Assembly: GCF_019112545.1 (NCBI RefSeq)
Contig: NW_025064886.1
Coordinates: 167,277-231,276 of the forward strand
Origin: Guyanagaster necrorhizus
Taxonomy: Eukaryota; Basidiomycota; Agaricomycetes; Agaricales; Physalacriaceae
Length of the DNA stretch: 64,000 nt
Direction of reading: 5' to 3'
Shown here: piece by piece, positions 12,215 through 23,737 of the stretch
Layout of the letters: each line of letters starts with the position of its first letter
How positions within the stretch are numbered: the first letter of the stretch is position 1
Program-made: the position numbers and the translations under genes
Notes under the pieces: model-generated
The model's database searches: none
What the model was told of the DNA's origin: nothing
What the model saw: only the letters and a program-made list of their open reading frames with translations

Positions 12215-13155
12215 GATGGAAAGCGGCCGTATCAATATAAAATGGAAAGAGACAAGGAAAAACGTCGATAATGTCGGTAGTTGAAGAGAGCTTGAAGCTG
12301 GTACCGCAGCCGAAATTGCGTACAAGGTACGTTATAAAGATAATGTTAAAGTAGAGCTAGTTCGAGTAGTCAACGTAAAGGGCAAGGGCGAATAAGCGGG
12401 TATGAGTGCGGACGGATGTGAGGGTAGGGAAGAAAGGGGAAAACGGATCTCCTTTGACGAGCCCCGACTTTATAACCAGTGCGATGGGACAAATAATGAC
12501 CTTTTTGAGCAATTTGGGTCATTTTTCTGGGCAAATTTTCGGGCCTTGCTTGACTACGACGCGTCGTGCGCTTCATAGGAAGCTTCGATTGCTCGGCAGC
12601 CATCGGCAGCGCGTCTCATCGACCGATACAGGCTTCGCGACCAGCTCCAAAAGGGAACCCACCGGTGAGCCGGGTGTCCGAGACGTCCGAGGATGTGCGA
12701 CGAGACTTAGCAGATCCACCTGTCGTACTGGTAGGTTCGTTCGGGGACATGGTCTGGACAGGCGGGAGCCCATGTTGCCACGGAGATACACATAGATACA
12801 CCTACATGAATTGATGTTAGGCGCAGTGGTCAGAAATTGTGTATGAGAAGACTTACCTGTGCAGAGGAGCTAGCTGTTTGTCTGCGACTAATGCGGAACG
12901 TGCAAAATCCTACCCAAATGTCAGGATGGTTGTGGCAGCGTTGCTTCGAGCTTACATCGCAAGCAACGTGCCGTGGATAACAAATATACTGCACTCAAGC
13001 CCTTGCTTGAGTCGTTAACGAACTCAAACGCAGCTTGCGGACTTCAGTGTTCTTCTCAGTCGTTTCCAGTACAGAATGTCCGCAGGACCAGTCGATACAT
13101 CAATTCCCTGAATGGTAATGCCACAATTATTGAAGTAATGAGTGTACAGCAGGTA
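12215..13155. other. intergenic/5' leader of the RRM gene
   Basis: Between two minus-strand genes. At 12600-12900 the minus strand shows donor-like ACAG|GTAAGT and acceptor-like CATGTAG sites and short open frames, which would suit non-coding first exons of the RRM transcript or a very small gene. No conserved protein recognised. Confidence 0.35.
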
Positions 13156-14610
13156 TCATATGTATTCCCACTGGAAACAATCCTGTATCAACAGTAGTGA
13201 GTGAATGATGCGAACGCCAATGAAAGGAAGCAGACCATGCAATCTTCATCCTCGTCGACAGGTTCAGGAACCTCTCTTCCATCTTCCCAATCTTCATTGA
13301 ACAAATTGTCGATGATCACCTTGATAGGATGATTCTGAACGCTGACGCTCCATCGCAGCTTCTTTACCGTATCATATTTGATGAGTTTCCCCAGATGACA
13401 ACGCGATTCCAGCGCATACCCACTCGTCGCACAGGTGGATCCAACTCCCGTGCATGTGCCCATCGGGATCGGCTAGCATGGATATTTGTTGTATTAGATT
13501 CGATTCGAAGATGCGGGACAAGAGGACGGACATCACCGGTATTGAAGACATGTGTTATGTGTTGCGTTGAAGGCTGCCCATGGGGTCAGCATCGATTAGA
13601 AGTGAAATGGGAAGAGTTACAGGTGAAGGCAGATGCAAGCGACGAGCCGCCATCCTCTCGCTGGGAGCTTCGAAAGCTACCACCGGCGCGCCGAACGTTG
13701 TTCCTATCAGCGAAGCCAAAGCTCCACCAAGAGAATGTCCGATAAGCCAAATATTGGCTTCGGGATACATATACGAGATGTTGTTGTAAAGATTCTGAGC
13801 TTGCATTAGAGCCTTAGCTCAAAACATATATGCGAAACATACCGTCCCGATAGGATAGAACAGGCTCTCCTCCACCAAGGTTTCCTGGACGCAATCTAAA
13901 CCGCATTTATATCCTCCTTGGTAGCATCCACAGACCGTTGACCACGTAGGGCCCACCCTAGCGCAGCAGCACGAAAACAGAAGGTTGTCATTCAACTTAT
14001 CCTTGACAACTGTTGGTCCACCTCCTAACCATGGTACTGACGTGCCCTTAATGGAAATTACGACAGTAGACTCGTCCGTAGACACAAAAACGTGGCCGCG
14101 GAGGCCATCAGCGTCGGGCTCCCATCCATAAGAGTATGTCTATGTAGCATTAACGTAATTGCAAACAAGAGTCGGAAACACGACACATACAGCATTCCAC
14201 TCGTCCCCCAAATCATACCATTCTTTGTCCTTTGGATTAAAGTAGGAATTCGACGCCATCTTCGCCAACTGCAGCAGTGTCTCTCGTTTCTCCGTATGCG
14301 GCCCGGTCGTCGTCTCGCTGATCCACGCCAGCGGCTCTATCTCGTTCTGCAACTCTCTCATGCTGTGAAGTCTGGCACTGGAGTACGCAGTCCGTGAAGA
14401 TGGTTTATGGACGATTATAGGTCTTGTATCGACGGAATACGTCCCGGAGACGAAACCAGACTTGGTGGCGTCCGAGAAGACAATCCTCGACCCGTTTGAT
14501 ACAGAATGTGTATGTCTCAGTTGGAAGTGCAACTCATTCGTAGGTGCTGCATTGTGTGAAAGGAATAAAGATACCAGGGCTTGGATAGCGGTAGGAAGGT
14601 ACGACAACAT
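13156..14610 (-). CDS. ATG15: ATG15-type vacuolar lipase (autophagic body lipase)
   Basis: A class-3 lipase that degrades membranes of autophagic and multivesicular bodies in the vacuole. ATG at 14610 opens a hydrophobic N-terminus (MLSYLPTAIQALVSLFL), the likely signal-anchor. Then come STVVISIKGTSVPW, NDNLLFSCCCARV (a Cys cluster typical of ATG15), the catalytic-serine motif IWLIGHSLGGALAS, and FGAPVVAFEAPSERMAARRL. After an intron come ITHVFNT and GDPIPMGTCTG, which supplies the catalytic Asp region, then SGYALESRCH. The end EPVDEDEDCM splices to DCFQWEYI, with TGA at 13156-13158. Correct assembly needs the donor GAT|GTCCGT, which joins GD to PIPMG in frame; no frameshift is then needed. 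Length about 400 aa fits the family. A carboxylesterase gene diverges 537 bases away. Confidence 0.9.
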
Positions 14611-15147
14611 GCGCGAAGGTCAGTGAAGAGTACAGCATTGCTCAGTTAGGCAATCACCGCCCGGCGATCGAGAATTCACACGCGGCTGAATACAGTCATG
14701 TCACGAGACTAGGCTCAGCTCCCAGACAGTCGCTTTCCTTGAGCTACTCCGACGTTCACTCGATAACAACACATTTATTATTCTGTGCTCAGGTTCGAAA
14801 CCCTAGAGCAACCCAAGAGTCCAGACACCATATTTCCCACCTCTGTTAACTCCCGGCCTGCAAATCCAATGCGTTTTCCCTCAGTAATAAGTGTTACATC
14901 CTTTAATTCATCCGGAATGGTTAGCTGAACATTATTCCGGTTCAGTTCTCGTGATAATGTTCATGAAGTACAGCGGTCCGGACACAACGCTTCCATGACT
15001 GCCACATTGCCGTCTATATCCTGCACGTAAGTACGGAAACAATGCAATTCGGCCCGCTATAAGGCCTAAAGCTCAAGCCATGTCATGTTGCCTGTCTCGC
15101 TTCCATTATAAGAGACTCTGCAAAACTTCTGCAGCCTCCGAATTACC
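14611..15147. promoter_or_regulatory. divergent promoter region, ATG15 / carboxylesterase 1
   Basis: 537 bases between the starts of two divergently transcribed genes, so it must hold both promoters. The sequence from about 15060 reads as the 5' leader of the esterase. No specific operator can be assigned by eye. Confidence 0.4.
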
Positions 15148-17472
15148 ATGAAAACACTATTTGCCCTTCTGACAGCCCGTCTTGCCGCATTGACGTACGC
15201 AGTAGCCCAGTTACCTACGTCGCCCTTGGGACCTGTCGTCAATCTCGGATACGCGATGTACATTGGGAATACAACTTCTCCGACTGGACTGGAAGACGGA
15301 CCGGTTGTTTTCTACGGCAATATTCCTTACGCGCTGCCGCCAATTGGTGACCTTCGCTGGAGGGCGCCACGTATGCTGAATGAGAATGGGCAAACAAGCC
15401 AGACTGTAGACGCGAGGGATTGGGGTCCGCCATGTTTGCAACGCCCAGCCATGGTAGGGATCGGTTCAGAAGGTTTGATGCTACCAAGACTGAAGAATTA
15501 AGCTAAATAGGTGCCAGATTGCCTAAAAGTCAACGTGTGGAAACCAAGGACAGCTTCTGAGGGAGATGCTCTTCCAGTTGCCGTTTACATTCATGTTGGT
15601 CTTCTTACAATGATATCAGCAGTAGTGCCCGAAGTTAATTTTTTATACTTCTAGGGAGGAGGGTTCTATGCTAACGTAGGTTTCTCTATCTCCCTTCTCT
15701 TTTCTGAATTGATGGTATTGTAGTCACCGCAAGGATTTCCCTTGTATGATTAGGTAGAACAACAGGGCAAGCTAGTTGGCGTTTCTATCGCCTACCGCCT
15801 TGGACTTCTGGGATTTTTAGGCGGCTCTCTACTGGAAACCGACGGGGATTTAAATGTTGGATTACTCGATCAGCGTGCTGCACTTGAGTGGATTCAGCGA
15901 CACATATCCAAGTTTGGCGGCGACCCAGACAATGTTACCATTTTCGGAGAAAGTGCGGGAGGTGCTAGCATGATAATGCAAGTCACCGCGTACGGAGGTC
16001 AGCTTTTTCTGTTTTTTGTTTAATTCCAAGCAACAGTCTCTTCCTCAGGTACAAGACCAGTTCCTTTCAAACGTGTGGTGGCACAATCGATAGGCTTTGG
16101 GCCTACACGAACTGAAGCAGAGGTGGAGGCCACTTTTAGTGAGTTTTTCAATATATGTTGTTTGCAAACCTCACGATCAACCAATCAGCCTCTGCTATCA
16201 AATTCATTGGATGCTCGTCACCTGCCAATAATGTCATGCCATGTCTACGGAGTGCGTCTCTAGGTAGATATCACTAAAAAAAGCTGTGTCTGCGGCTAAC
16301 CTATTTACCTCCTAGGAGCTATCGTTAGTGCCATAAACCGCATTCCGGTCACTCAACCCTCTCAATTCGCTCCCGTCATCGAAGGCCCGACAGGTTTTCT
16401 TCCCGGTCTGCCATCTCGCTTGATCGAGTCTGGTAATTTCAGCACCGTCGAATTCATCGGCGGACACTGCACAAACGATGGGCGAACATTTGCCGGCGGA
16501 CCTCCAGAAGACTTTGTCACAGATGCCGATATCAAACGTTTGGTATTCTCTAGGTGGCCTGCTGTTGTATGCCTACTTTCCTATATGTGCGTCTCTGTTC
16601 ATCTGACTGACGCTATGTACAGTCGAATGCCACAATTGTGAAAGCATTGGCGCTGTACCCTTCCCCACAGATCTCGGGCAGTCCTTTTGCGACCCAGTAC
16701 GATCGCGCATGGACGATGGCTGGAGAGATAGTTTTCACATGCCTGTAGGTCGCCTTTGCAAGCACATCTTTGTCGCCGAAAGATTAGACACTCGTAGAGA
16801 CTGGTATATGGCGGAAAATTTGGCGAGCAGAGGTGTGAAAAACGTATTTTCTTACGCGTAAAACGTCCTTTCTGTTTCTGTTTCTGCGAAATTTGATGTT
16901 ATTGTCTAGGTGGGATGCTCCTAACACTGTGCTATATAACGAAAACCCTTATCTGGGTGCCATGCACACCTCCGATCTCTATTATCTATTCTCCGGTAAG
17001 TTGTTATGATTTCTCAGATGGGGATGTTTGTTTAGCGCTCTATTGACCAGGTACCAAGTAAGTTATTGATGGTGCCTTGAAGCCGTCAACTCGGACATTG
17101 ATGAAGACACCTCAGCACATTCGGGAATGCAGGAAATACTTTTACACCTTTCAATGCCGTCTGTTGCCCCTCCGTTCTCGGTGCATTTTCTTTACCGACC
17201 TCTATTTATTTACACAGAGTGAGGCCACACTCTCACGGGAAGCCATCAAGTACTGGACTTCGTTTGCTAGTACAGGAGATCCTTCATCGGATCAAGATGT
17301 GCATGTACCCCTCTGGAAGAAGTATGTTGACTCAGACGCTCTTCGGCGGATGGTTCTCTCCCGTGGAAATGATACAGTGACGGTGTCTCAGATGGAGACA
17401 GTCCCTGGCGATGAGATAGCACGATGTAGGTTTTGGATGAGCGAGGACGTGACCACTGAGACCCGGATATAG
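15148..17472 (+). CDS. secreted type-B carboxylesterase/lipase, copy 1
   Basis: Hydrolyses carboxylic esters; probably extracellular. ATG 15148 starts a signal peptide ([20 protein letters not shown]). Then come [16 protein letters not shown], the type-B signature [11 protein letters not shown] completed across an intron (GSE|D at GCCAG), and the oxyanion-hole HGGGF formed by splicing IH to GGGFYAN. These are followed by [15 protein letters not shown], the nucleophile motif [12 protein letters not shown], the EFIGGHC region, and the catalytic-His motif [14 protein letters not shown]. The gene ends [16 protein letters not shown] at 17470-17472. About ten short introns. It is followed 244 bases later by a closely similar gene with matching motifs and intron positions, so the pair arose by tandem duplication. 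Substrate unknown; fungal relatives act on sterol, cinnamoyl or lipid esters. Confidence 0.85.
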
Positions 17473-17716
17473 CATTTCTGTCAAATGTCGAATCCATTTT
17501 GCGTTACAATAATGCGACAACGGCCTATGTCGCGGACTCACAAGGGTTCATGTGTTTGGCTTCAGCCGACCGCTTTCCCAGACTATGCCCTTTGGGGCTT
17601 ACAATTCTCCGTTATCCACGGTCATCTAGCCAAAGGCATGCGTGTTATCGGAATCAAGCGTGTGTTTGTGTGCTCAAACTACAAAAGAATGGCTGCATTC
17701 CGCCCCTCTCCTAGCA

Positions 17717-19970
17717 ATGGTCTTGTTTGTTTTCCTATTTCTGATAAGATCGACCTTCGCATTGGAGCACTTCATGTCGGACCTGGGACCTGTCGTTGAC
17801 CTGGGATACACAGCTTTTGCTGGAAATGACACGTCTCCAAGTGGCATACAACATGGACCAGTCGTCTTCTTCGGGGGTATTCCCTATGCTCAACCACCGG
17901 TACACGCTCTTCGGTGGAGAGCTCCTCAACTATTGGATGAGAGTATTGTCACGAGCGAGATCGTGGACGCGAGGAATTGGGGACCGCCTTGTTTACAAGT
18001 CCCAGCAATGGTGGGTGTTGGTTCAGAAGGTAGGGACTTGGATATTCTCTATTTCCGACTCCAACTTTCTCTCTTGAAGATTGTTTGACGTTAAATGTGT
18101 GGAAGCCCAGAAATGCAAGCAAAGGTGATGAACTTCCTGTGGCTGTCTACATACATGTGAGTCATTATCACACCATGGTGTTGTATTTGCTGTTGACGCG
18201 TTACTTAGGGCGGAGGATTCTCTTCCAATGCGAGCTCAACTCTCTTCATAAAATTATACAGAGATCTAATCAAAATCCCAGTCGCCTCAAGGGTTCCCAT
18301 TATATGATTGGGTCGAACAACATCACAGTGGATTGGTTGGCGTCTCCATCGCGTATCGACTCGGGATTTTAGGATTCTTAGGCGGGCATTTGATTGCCGC
18401 CGATGGAGATTTGAATGTCGGCCTTTTAGATCAACGCGCGGCTCTGGAGTGGATAAAACGAAATGTACATAACTTTGGTGGCAACCCCGACAGCGTCACT
18501 ATATACGGTGAAAGTGCCGGAGGCGCAAGCGTAATGATGCAAATTACGGCCTATGGCGGTATGTCAAAGTCTGTCAGGATATTCTACTTAATGATCTTCG
18601 TTGGCAGGAACGCGAGCCCTCCCCTTCAAACGAGCAGTAGCGCAATCCATCGCATTCGGGCCCACACGTACAGATGTCGAGGTCGAACAAAGCTTCAGTC
18701 AGTGCTGATCATACCTGCCACGCCCGGCATCATCAATGGTTTTTGACAGGTAACGTCGCGCAACTCGTCGGATGTCCGTCGCATGGCACGGATGCTTTGA
18801 AATGTCTTCGAAATGCATCTCTTGGTTGGCTTAACCTGTCAAGTCTTGTAAAACATTGTTCAACGATCACTAGGTGCTATCGTCAGCGCAAGCAATCGCC
18901 TTCCGAGCACAGAACCTTCACAGTTCGCGCCAGTGGTAGAGGGACCGGCAGGTTTCATGCCTGGGCTTCCAACTCGATTGATAGCATCTGGAAAATTTAT
19001 CCCTGTGGAGTACATTGGAGGCCATTGCACTGGAGATGGTCGTACCTTCACTCTCGGCCAGCCCAGTGACTTCCAAACTGATGAAGATATCAAGAAATTA
19101 CTCCTCTATTGGTGGCCAGCCCTTGTCCGTACTACCGTGTTATACTTATACGCTCATACCTTGTCTAACACAGATATTCTTCTGGCAGTCCAACGCTACC
19201 TTATACAAGACATTGAAATTGTACCCCTCACCAGATGTTCCTGGAAGCCCATTCTCCACGCAATGGAATCGCGTGTCGACGATTGCGAGAGATATCGATT
19301 TCTGGTGCTTGTGAGTATGCCCCATTTGCCTCTAGTGTGCCAAATGGTTGTGATTTGGTAGAAACTGGTTTCTTGCTGAAAAATTGGCCGATCACGGCGT
19401 GGATAACGTGTATTCTTATGCGTAATTACCTATAAATTATTTCACATTTCTTCGTGCCCTCATCTCCAACCTAGATGGGACGCACCGGACACGGTGTTAT
19501 ACGAGGCCCAGCCTTATCTTGGCGCCATGCATACTTCGGATGTTTACTATCTCTTTTCCGGAACAAAGTGAGTCTAGGGTCGACTCACAATCCTGAATAT
19601 CGATGAAGCGTTCCTATTAGTACATTTGGAAATGCGGGTAATACGTTTAACCCATTCAATGCCGTCAGTGTTCCCATTGTCCATGAAAGCCGCTTTTAAT
19701 GACATGACATAGAGCGAGGCTATCCTTTCCAAAGAAGCCATAGCATATTGGACAACGTTTGCTTCAACCGGAGACCCGTCTTCGTTCAAAGGTACTGCTT
19801 CTGCCTCCTGGGAAAAGTATGTCGTGCGTAATAGGACTCGACAACGGATGGTCTTCATTCGAGGAGACGATACAATGACTGCGTCACGGATGAAGACAAT
19901 CACTAGCGTTGAAATCGATCGGTGTAAATTTTGGATGAGTGAAGATACAATAGCCGAGTTGCGAATCTAA
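17717..19970 (+). CDS. secreted type-B carboxylesterase/lipase, copy 2
   Basis: Tandem paralogue of the preceding gene. ATG 17717 gives a signal peptide ([15 protein letters not shown]) and is preferred over upstream in-frame codons because the hydrophobic core starts there. Motifs in order: [41 protein letters not shown] (spliced GSE|D), oxyanion HGGGF (spliced IH|GGGFSSN), [20 protein letters not shown] (nucleophile Ser), [14 protein letters not shown], and the catalytic-His motif [17 protein letters not shown]. The end [13 protein letters not shown] closes with TAA at 19968-19970. All expected catalytic elements are present, so it should be active. The two copies differ most in their signal peptides and surface loops, consistent with diverging substrate range. 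Confidence 0.85.
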
Positions 19971-20273
19971 AGCAAACTTCTTTTATCCTGTCGTGAGACT
20001 CTTAATCAACAGTGCAGGAAAGTTTTGCTTTGACTAAATAATCATAACTACAGTGCATCAATACAGAAGAGACGGCGTTTCAGAGCCAGCCTGAGGTATG
20101 ACAAGGAGCTGTAGTGTCAACGACAAATGCGTTTGGATTTCGAATTTCCCGCTCCTACACAAGTTCGTGTATCGCAGAACGAATGATGACTGAGAGAAAG
20201 AGAGAACTGCCGACGATGTAAGACTGAGTGAGTCCCGCCACCATAATAACATAACACAGCAGTACACAGTACC

Positions 20274-21468
20274 GTGGCGGACTACTTACCCCTCGACGAC
20301 GAGAAGTTGACAACTGGCATCCAGGAAGGGGAAAGAGATGACGGAATCAAAAAAAGGGCAAGCAATAATATCATTTTAACGTTGATGTTTGATCGCGATC
20401 ACTTGGCAGTCATCACCTCCGCAATCTGTGCTACTACTCTGTGCGGTGCTGTAACCTGTTACCTTAGCTCTAGTAAAACACAGCTGGCCTCGAATCACGG
20501 TGATTTCTGGTGCTGCGGTAAGAGCTAGGCCAAGAAAGGCTGGACGTTGGACCTACCTAATATCTTGTTCATCTGCACTTCTCTTCTTGACTTTCATCTT
20601 TTCTTCTCGTCAAATACTAATTCGAACACACCCGACGCTTCGCTCCCTTCGGTTTTTTTCGCCTTCCTTTTCCAATGAGGAATGGTATCTGGTTCACCAG
20701 TCTGGCGCTTGCGTTTCGCTGTACGGTAAGTACTGGTCCTTCATGCGGATCGTATTCTGATTAACTTGTAGTTAGGCACCCCTCTGGCCTTGGACACCGG
20801 ATGGGATATATTCGCTGTTACTTACATTGCCGAATCCCTTCCTAGCCATTGTTGGGAGTTTGGTATAGCTGCAGAGGCCTTACTCGAGCTCTACTCACCC
20901 ATGGTCTCTGTCTTTTAGCCCCAACTCCTTTCCGGCCCAGGTGATAGACCCTCAACGAGTCAAAGGTCTCGCGTACGCGCCGAATAAAATTGTGCTGGGC
21001 ACGGGCGCCAATGTGTTGGGTGACGGTAACGAAGCAGTGGGAGATCCAGCTAGCTTAGGCATGTATGCGTGGTTGCTCAGCAAGACTAACGACACCTATG
21101 AGCAAGCCTCAGTGGAACAGATTCAGTACCTGCTGGAACAGGCACAGAGATACCAAAACGAGTCTGGCGCCATCAGCCAGAGGGTCGATGTCGCGGAGTT
21201 GTGGTACGTCTTTTAATCTCGCCTTTATTCTTTCGGCTCATTTCTCCCATAGGGCTGACTTCATGTACATGGCTCCACCCTTCATCGCATATTACGCCGC
21301 AGATACTGCGAATGAGAGTCTGCTTGAGGAATCCTACAAGCAGCGCGCTTATTATCGCGAATCCTTCAATCTCAGTCTATCAAGAATGAGTCGTACTGCG
21401 GCGTATGGTCGCATATAGTCGGGCCTCAGCTACCTCGTTGGCGCCTAGCCCTTGTCGTAAAATCCTAA
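20274..21468 (+). pseudogene. broken six-hairpin glycosidase (GH88/GH105-like)
   Basis: Exons read TPLALDTGWDIFAVTYIAES, SHCWEFGIAAEALLELYSP, VIDPQRVKGLAYAPNKIVLG, VGDPASLGMYAWLLSK, GAISQRVDVAELW and, after an intron, ADFMYMAPPFIAYYAADT. These are hallmarks of the unsaturated-glucuronyl/rhamnogalacturonyl hydrolase fold (six-hairpin). After EESYKQRAYYR the frame shifts by one base. The next conserved piece, ILQSQ...YCGVWSHIVGPQ, is in another frame, as if one A of GAAATC were lost. It then runs into unrelated sequence and a stop at 21466-21468. The downstream half expected in this family (the 'STGNGWAAAGM' region) is absent. The apparent N-terminus at 20274 begins with GTG, not ATG. I infer a decayed, 3'-truncated gene. 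The family assignment is firmer than the exact ends. Confidence 0.55.
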
Positions 21469-23737
21469 AATAAAGTCATCAAGCCCAGTCCATGGTCGAG
21501 GTTGGCACTACAAAATCTCTACCTATCTTTTGGCCGATAGAGGGTGATCGTGACAATGCCTGAGTCCTTTAGAGGCAAGTCCAGATGCATCGTTGATGCT
21601 CCAATTTGTCTGTCTGAGGCAATGCCGGTCAAAGGTCGCTTTGTTATCGGAACATCCACTTTTATAATTTTCAACTGTCAGAAAATACTGAAACTATGGA
21701 ATCGTCAAACATGGGAAAGCGCATGACAGATATTTTGGCTACTTGTGACGGCCCGGCTGAATTTTTCTCTATTTCACTACCGGCGATGCAAGATCTCTCT
21801 GCCCGTTGAGTCCGCTATTTCTTCGCTCTTTCTCGTACTCGCACATATGCTTTTGCAATTCATTGTGTTGCCGCTTCCAATGTCCTCGCTGCCCTCTCTT
21901 CCACTGAATGTTCCAATTATGGCGATGATGCATCAGATTTGACTGATTCTTTCGGTTCGAGCCGCAGAGTAATCAGTAGGAATCCTCCCTGCTACTGGTA
22001 TGCGGATCCACCGCAGCTCATCTTCATCTCTGCCGTTTACTCTGCGTCTCCCCACTTATCTACTGCTACAGCTGGTTACGTTCGAAGTTTGACTCTCCGC
22101 AAACGGTTCATCAAACAATCTCTCGTAGCTCACGTAACTTTACACAGACTGAGTCTGCGTAATCGTTGCCATCGTCTCTCCGGCCCCGGCTCCAAGTTCA
22201 GGAATTGAGCTCAGGCTCGCTCCCAGATCTGTTGTTCTCGACGCGCGCATGGGCCCTCCTTCTCCCACCGTTGCCGGGCCCGCACCTATTCTTACGTACG
22301 GGACCTACGCCTGCTGATTGATTTGTTCTGTCGTTCGTCCTCGTCGGACGTTCCTTCGGCCGCACACTACTCTTACGAACAGCGCTTTTTGAGTAGTTCA
22401 ACTCATCAAGATGACGACGAAGGATCGCTCTGGAATTTGACATCCGGGAATGTCGACCTCGGCAACTCCTTACTGTGACACAAGTATGATATCGATAACG
22501 CGTCTTCCTTCTGCCTATTTATCGGGGCTTGCGTGCACTGAAGTCCTGTCCAAGCCAATCTGGCATGTTCAGTGGGCGTCAGGCGTTTCAGAGATTATAT
22601 TAAATTGAAGAGCCGAATGTGTCTTGGGTCTACTCAAATAAGGCTGACAAGATTAACTGTTGCTTCCCTATCACGCTCTTCATCCCAGAAGGTCACATAC
22701 GCCATGTACACCGGGTCCGCTAACTGATCGACAACGCATCCTTCTGTCTGGCTTCCAAACGTACACTTTCGAGTATCTCAGAGCTTGTCGTCTTCCGGCG
22801 AAATAGATGCTATTGCGTTTTCCCGACTGCATCCTTGTTAATGATGATCCTGGGCCAATAGAATGCTCGAATTGCAATATGTGTACGTCAGTCCGAGCTG
22901 GACAGGCTTCTGTTCCACCGAGTGTTCCGAGTTTCGCCACCTATGCACCTTCCTACACCTCTCTACGCCTGCAGATAACTCTACTGGATGTTATTACGGC
23001 GAGTGCAAAAAAACCTTCACAGAATCAAGACGTGTGTTATTAATGATGATTCCTTCAAACCGAAACTACGAGTGTCGAGAACCGAGTTATTTGAAACGAC
23101 ATTTCCTGTTCGTTGTTACAGATCTGACAGGTTACGCAGTGAGCGTTTGTTATCGAGTTATAATACTTTGAGGACTAAAAATGCAGCCCTTCTATACACA
23201 CCGAATCGGAAACCGACTTTCGGCTGCAATTCCACCCTGAAGCCGGTATTCGCACATGAATGCAAAGCTTCTTTGATATAGTTTTTTGAATCTAGTTCAC
23301 CCTGTGATCTGCTTCCCCCCCACATTTGTCGAGTTCTAGGCCCGTGAAGGGAGTGGACGAAGGTAGCAGATCACTGCCGACTATTCAGCTTTTATAGGGG
23401 TTTCATCTTCGTATACGGTTCGAGTTGTCGACGGTTGAGTCTTTGACGGTGCTTGGCCGGCATGATGTTTGTTGAATTGAGTGAACGGAAATCGGATATG
23501 TGGCACGTGCTACGTGAGCATCAGATCTGGAATTTGCGTCCGGTCCCTGGAACTGGACCCCTGGAAAATTTCTCCTATTCTTAACTTAGCCCCGTTTGAT
23601 AGTGTCCTTAAGAGATTCCAAGTTGCTTCCTTCGTCCGTTTACCATCCATCATCTTCCGACCACCGTTATCAGCTCCTGTACTGCTACAGGCAGCATCGC
23701 TACTAGGACTTGCCCAGCATATTCACACAGGCGACTC
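21469..23737. other. gene-poor region
   Basis: 2.3 kb with only short frames. None shows a recognisable domain, terminal repeats or transposase/reverse-transcriptase motifs. It could hold remnants of the lost 3' half of the glycosidase, but I could not find them. Confidence 0.4.

Noticed and set aside
11916..12284. Acidic plus-strand frame of 122 codons
   Set aside because: Antisense of the Ser/Pro-rich N-terminus of the RRM protein, which has stronger domain support.
13438..13530. Apparent frameshift in ATG15 before MGTCTG
   Set aside because: Using the donor GAT|GTCCGT instead of G|GTGATG gives NTGDPIPMGTCTG in frame, the expected family sequence, so the gene is intact.
14776..14810. GGTTCGAAACCC as a possible tRNA T-arm
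   Set aside because: No acceptor, D-arm or anticodon stem can be built around it.
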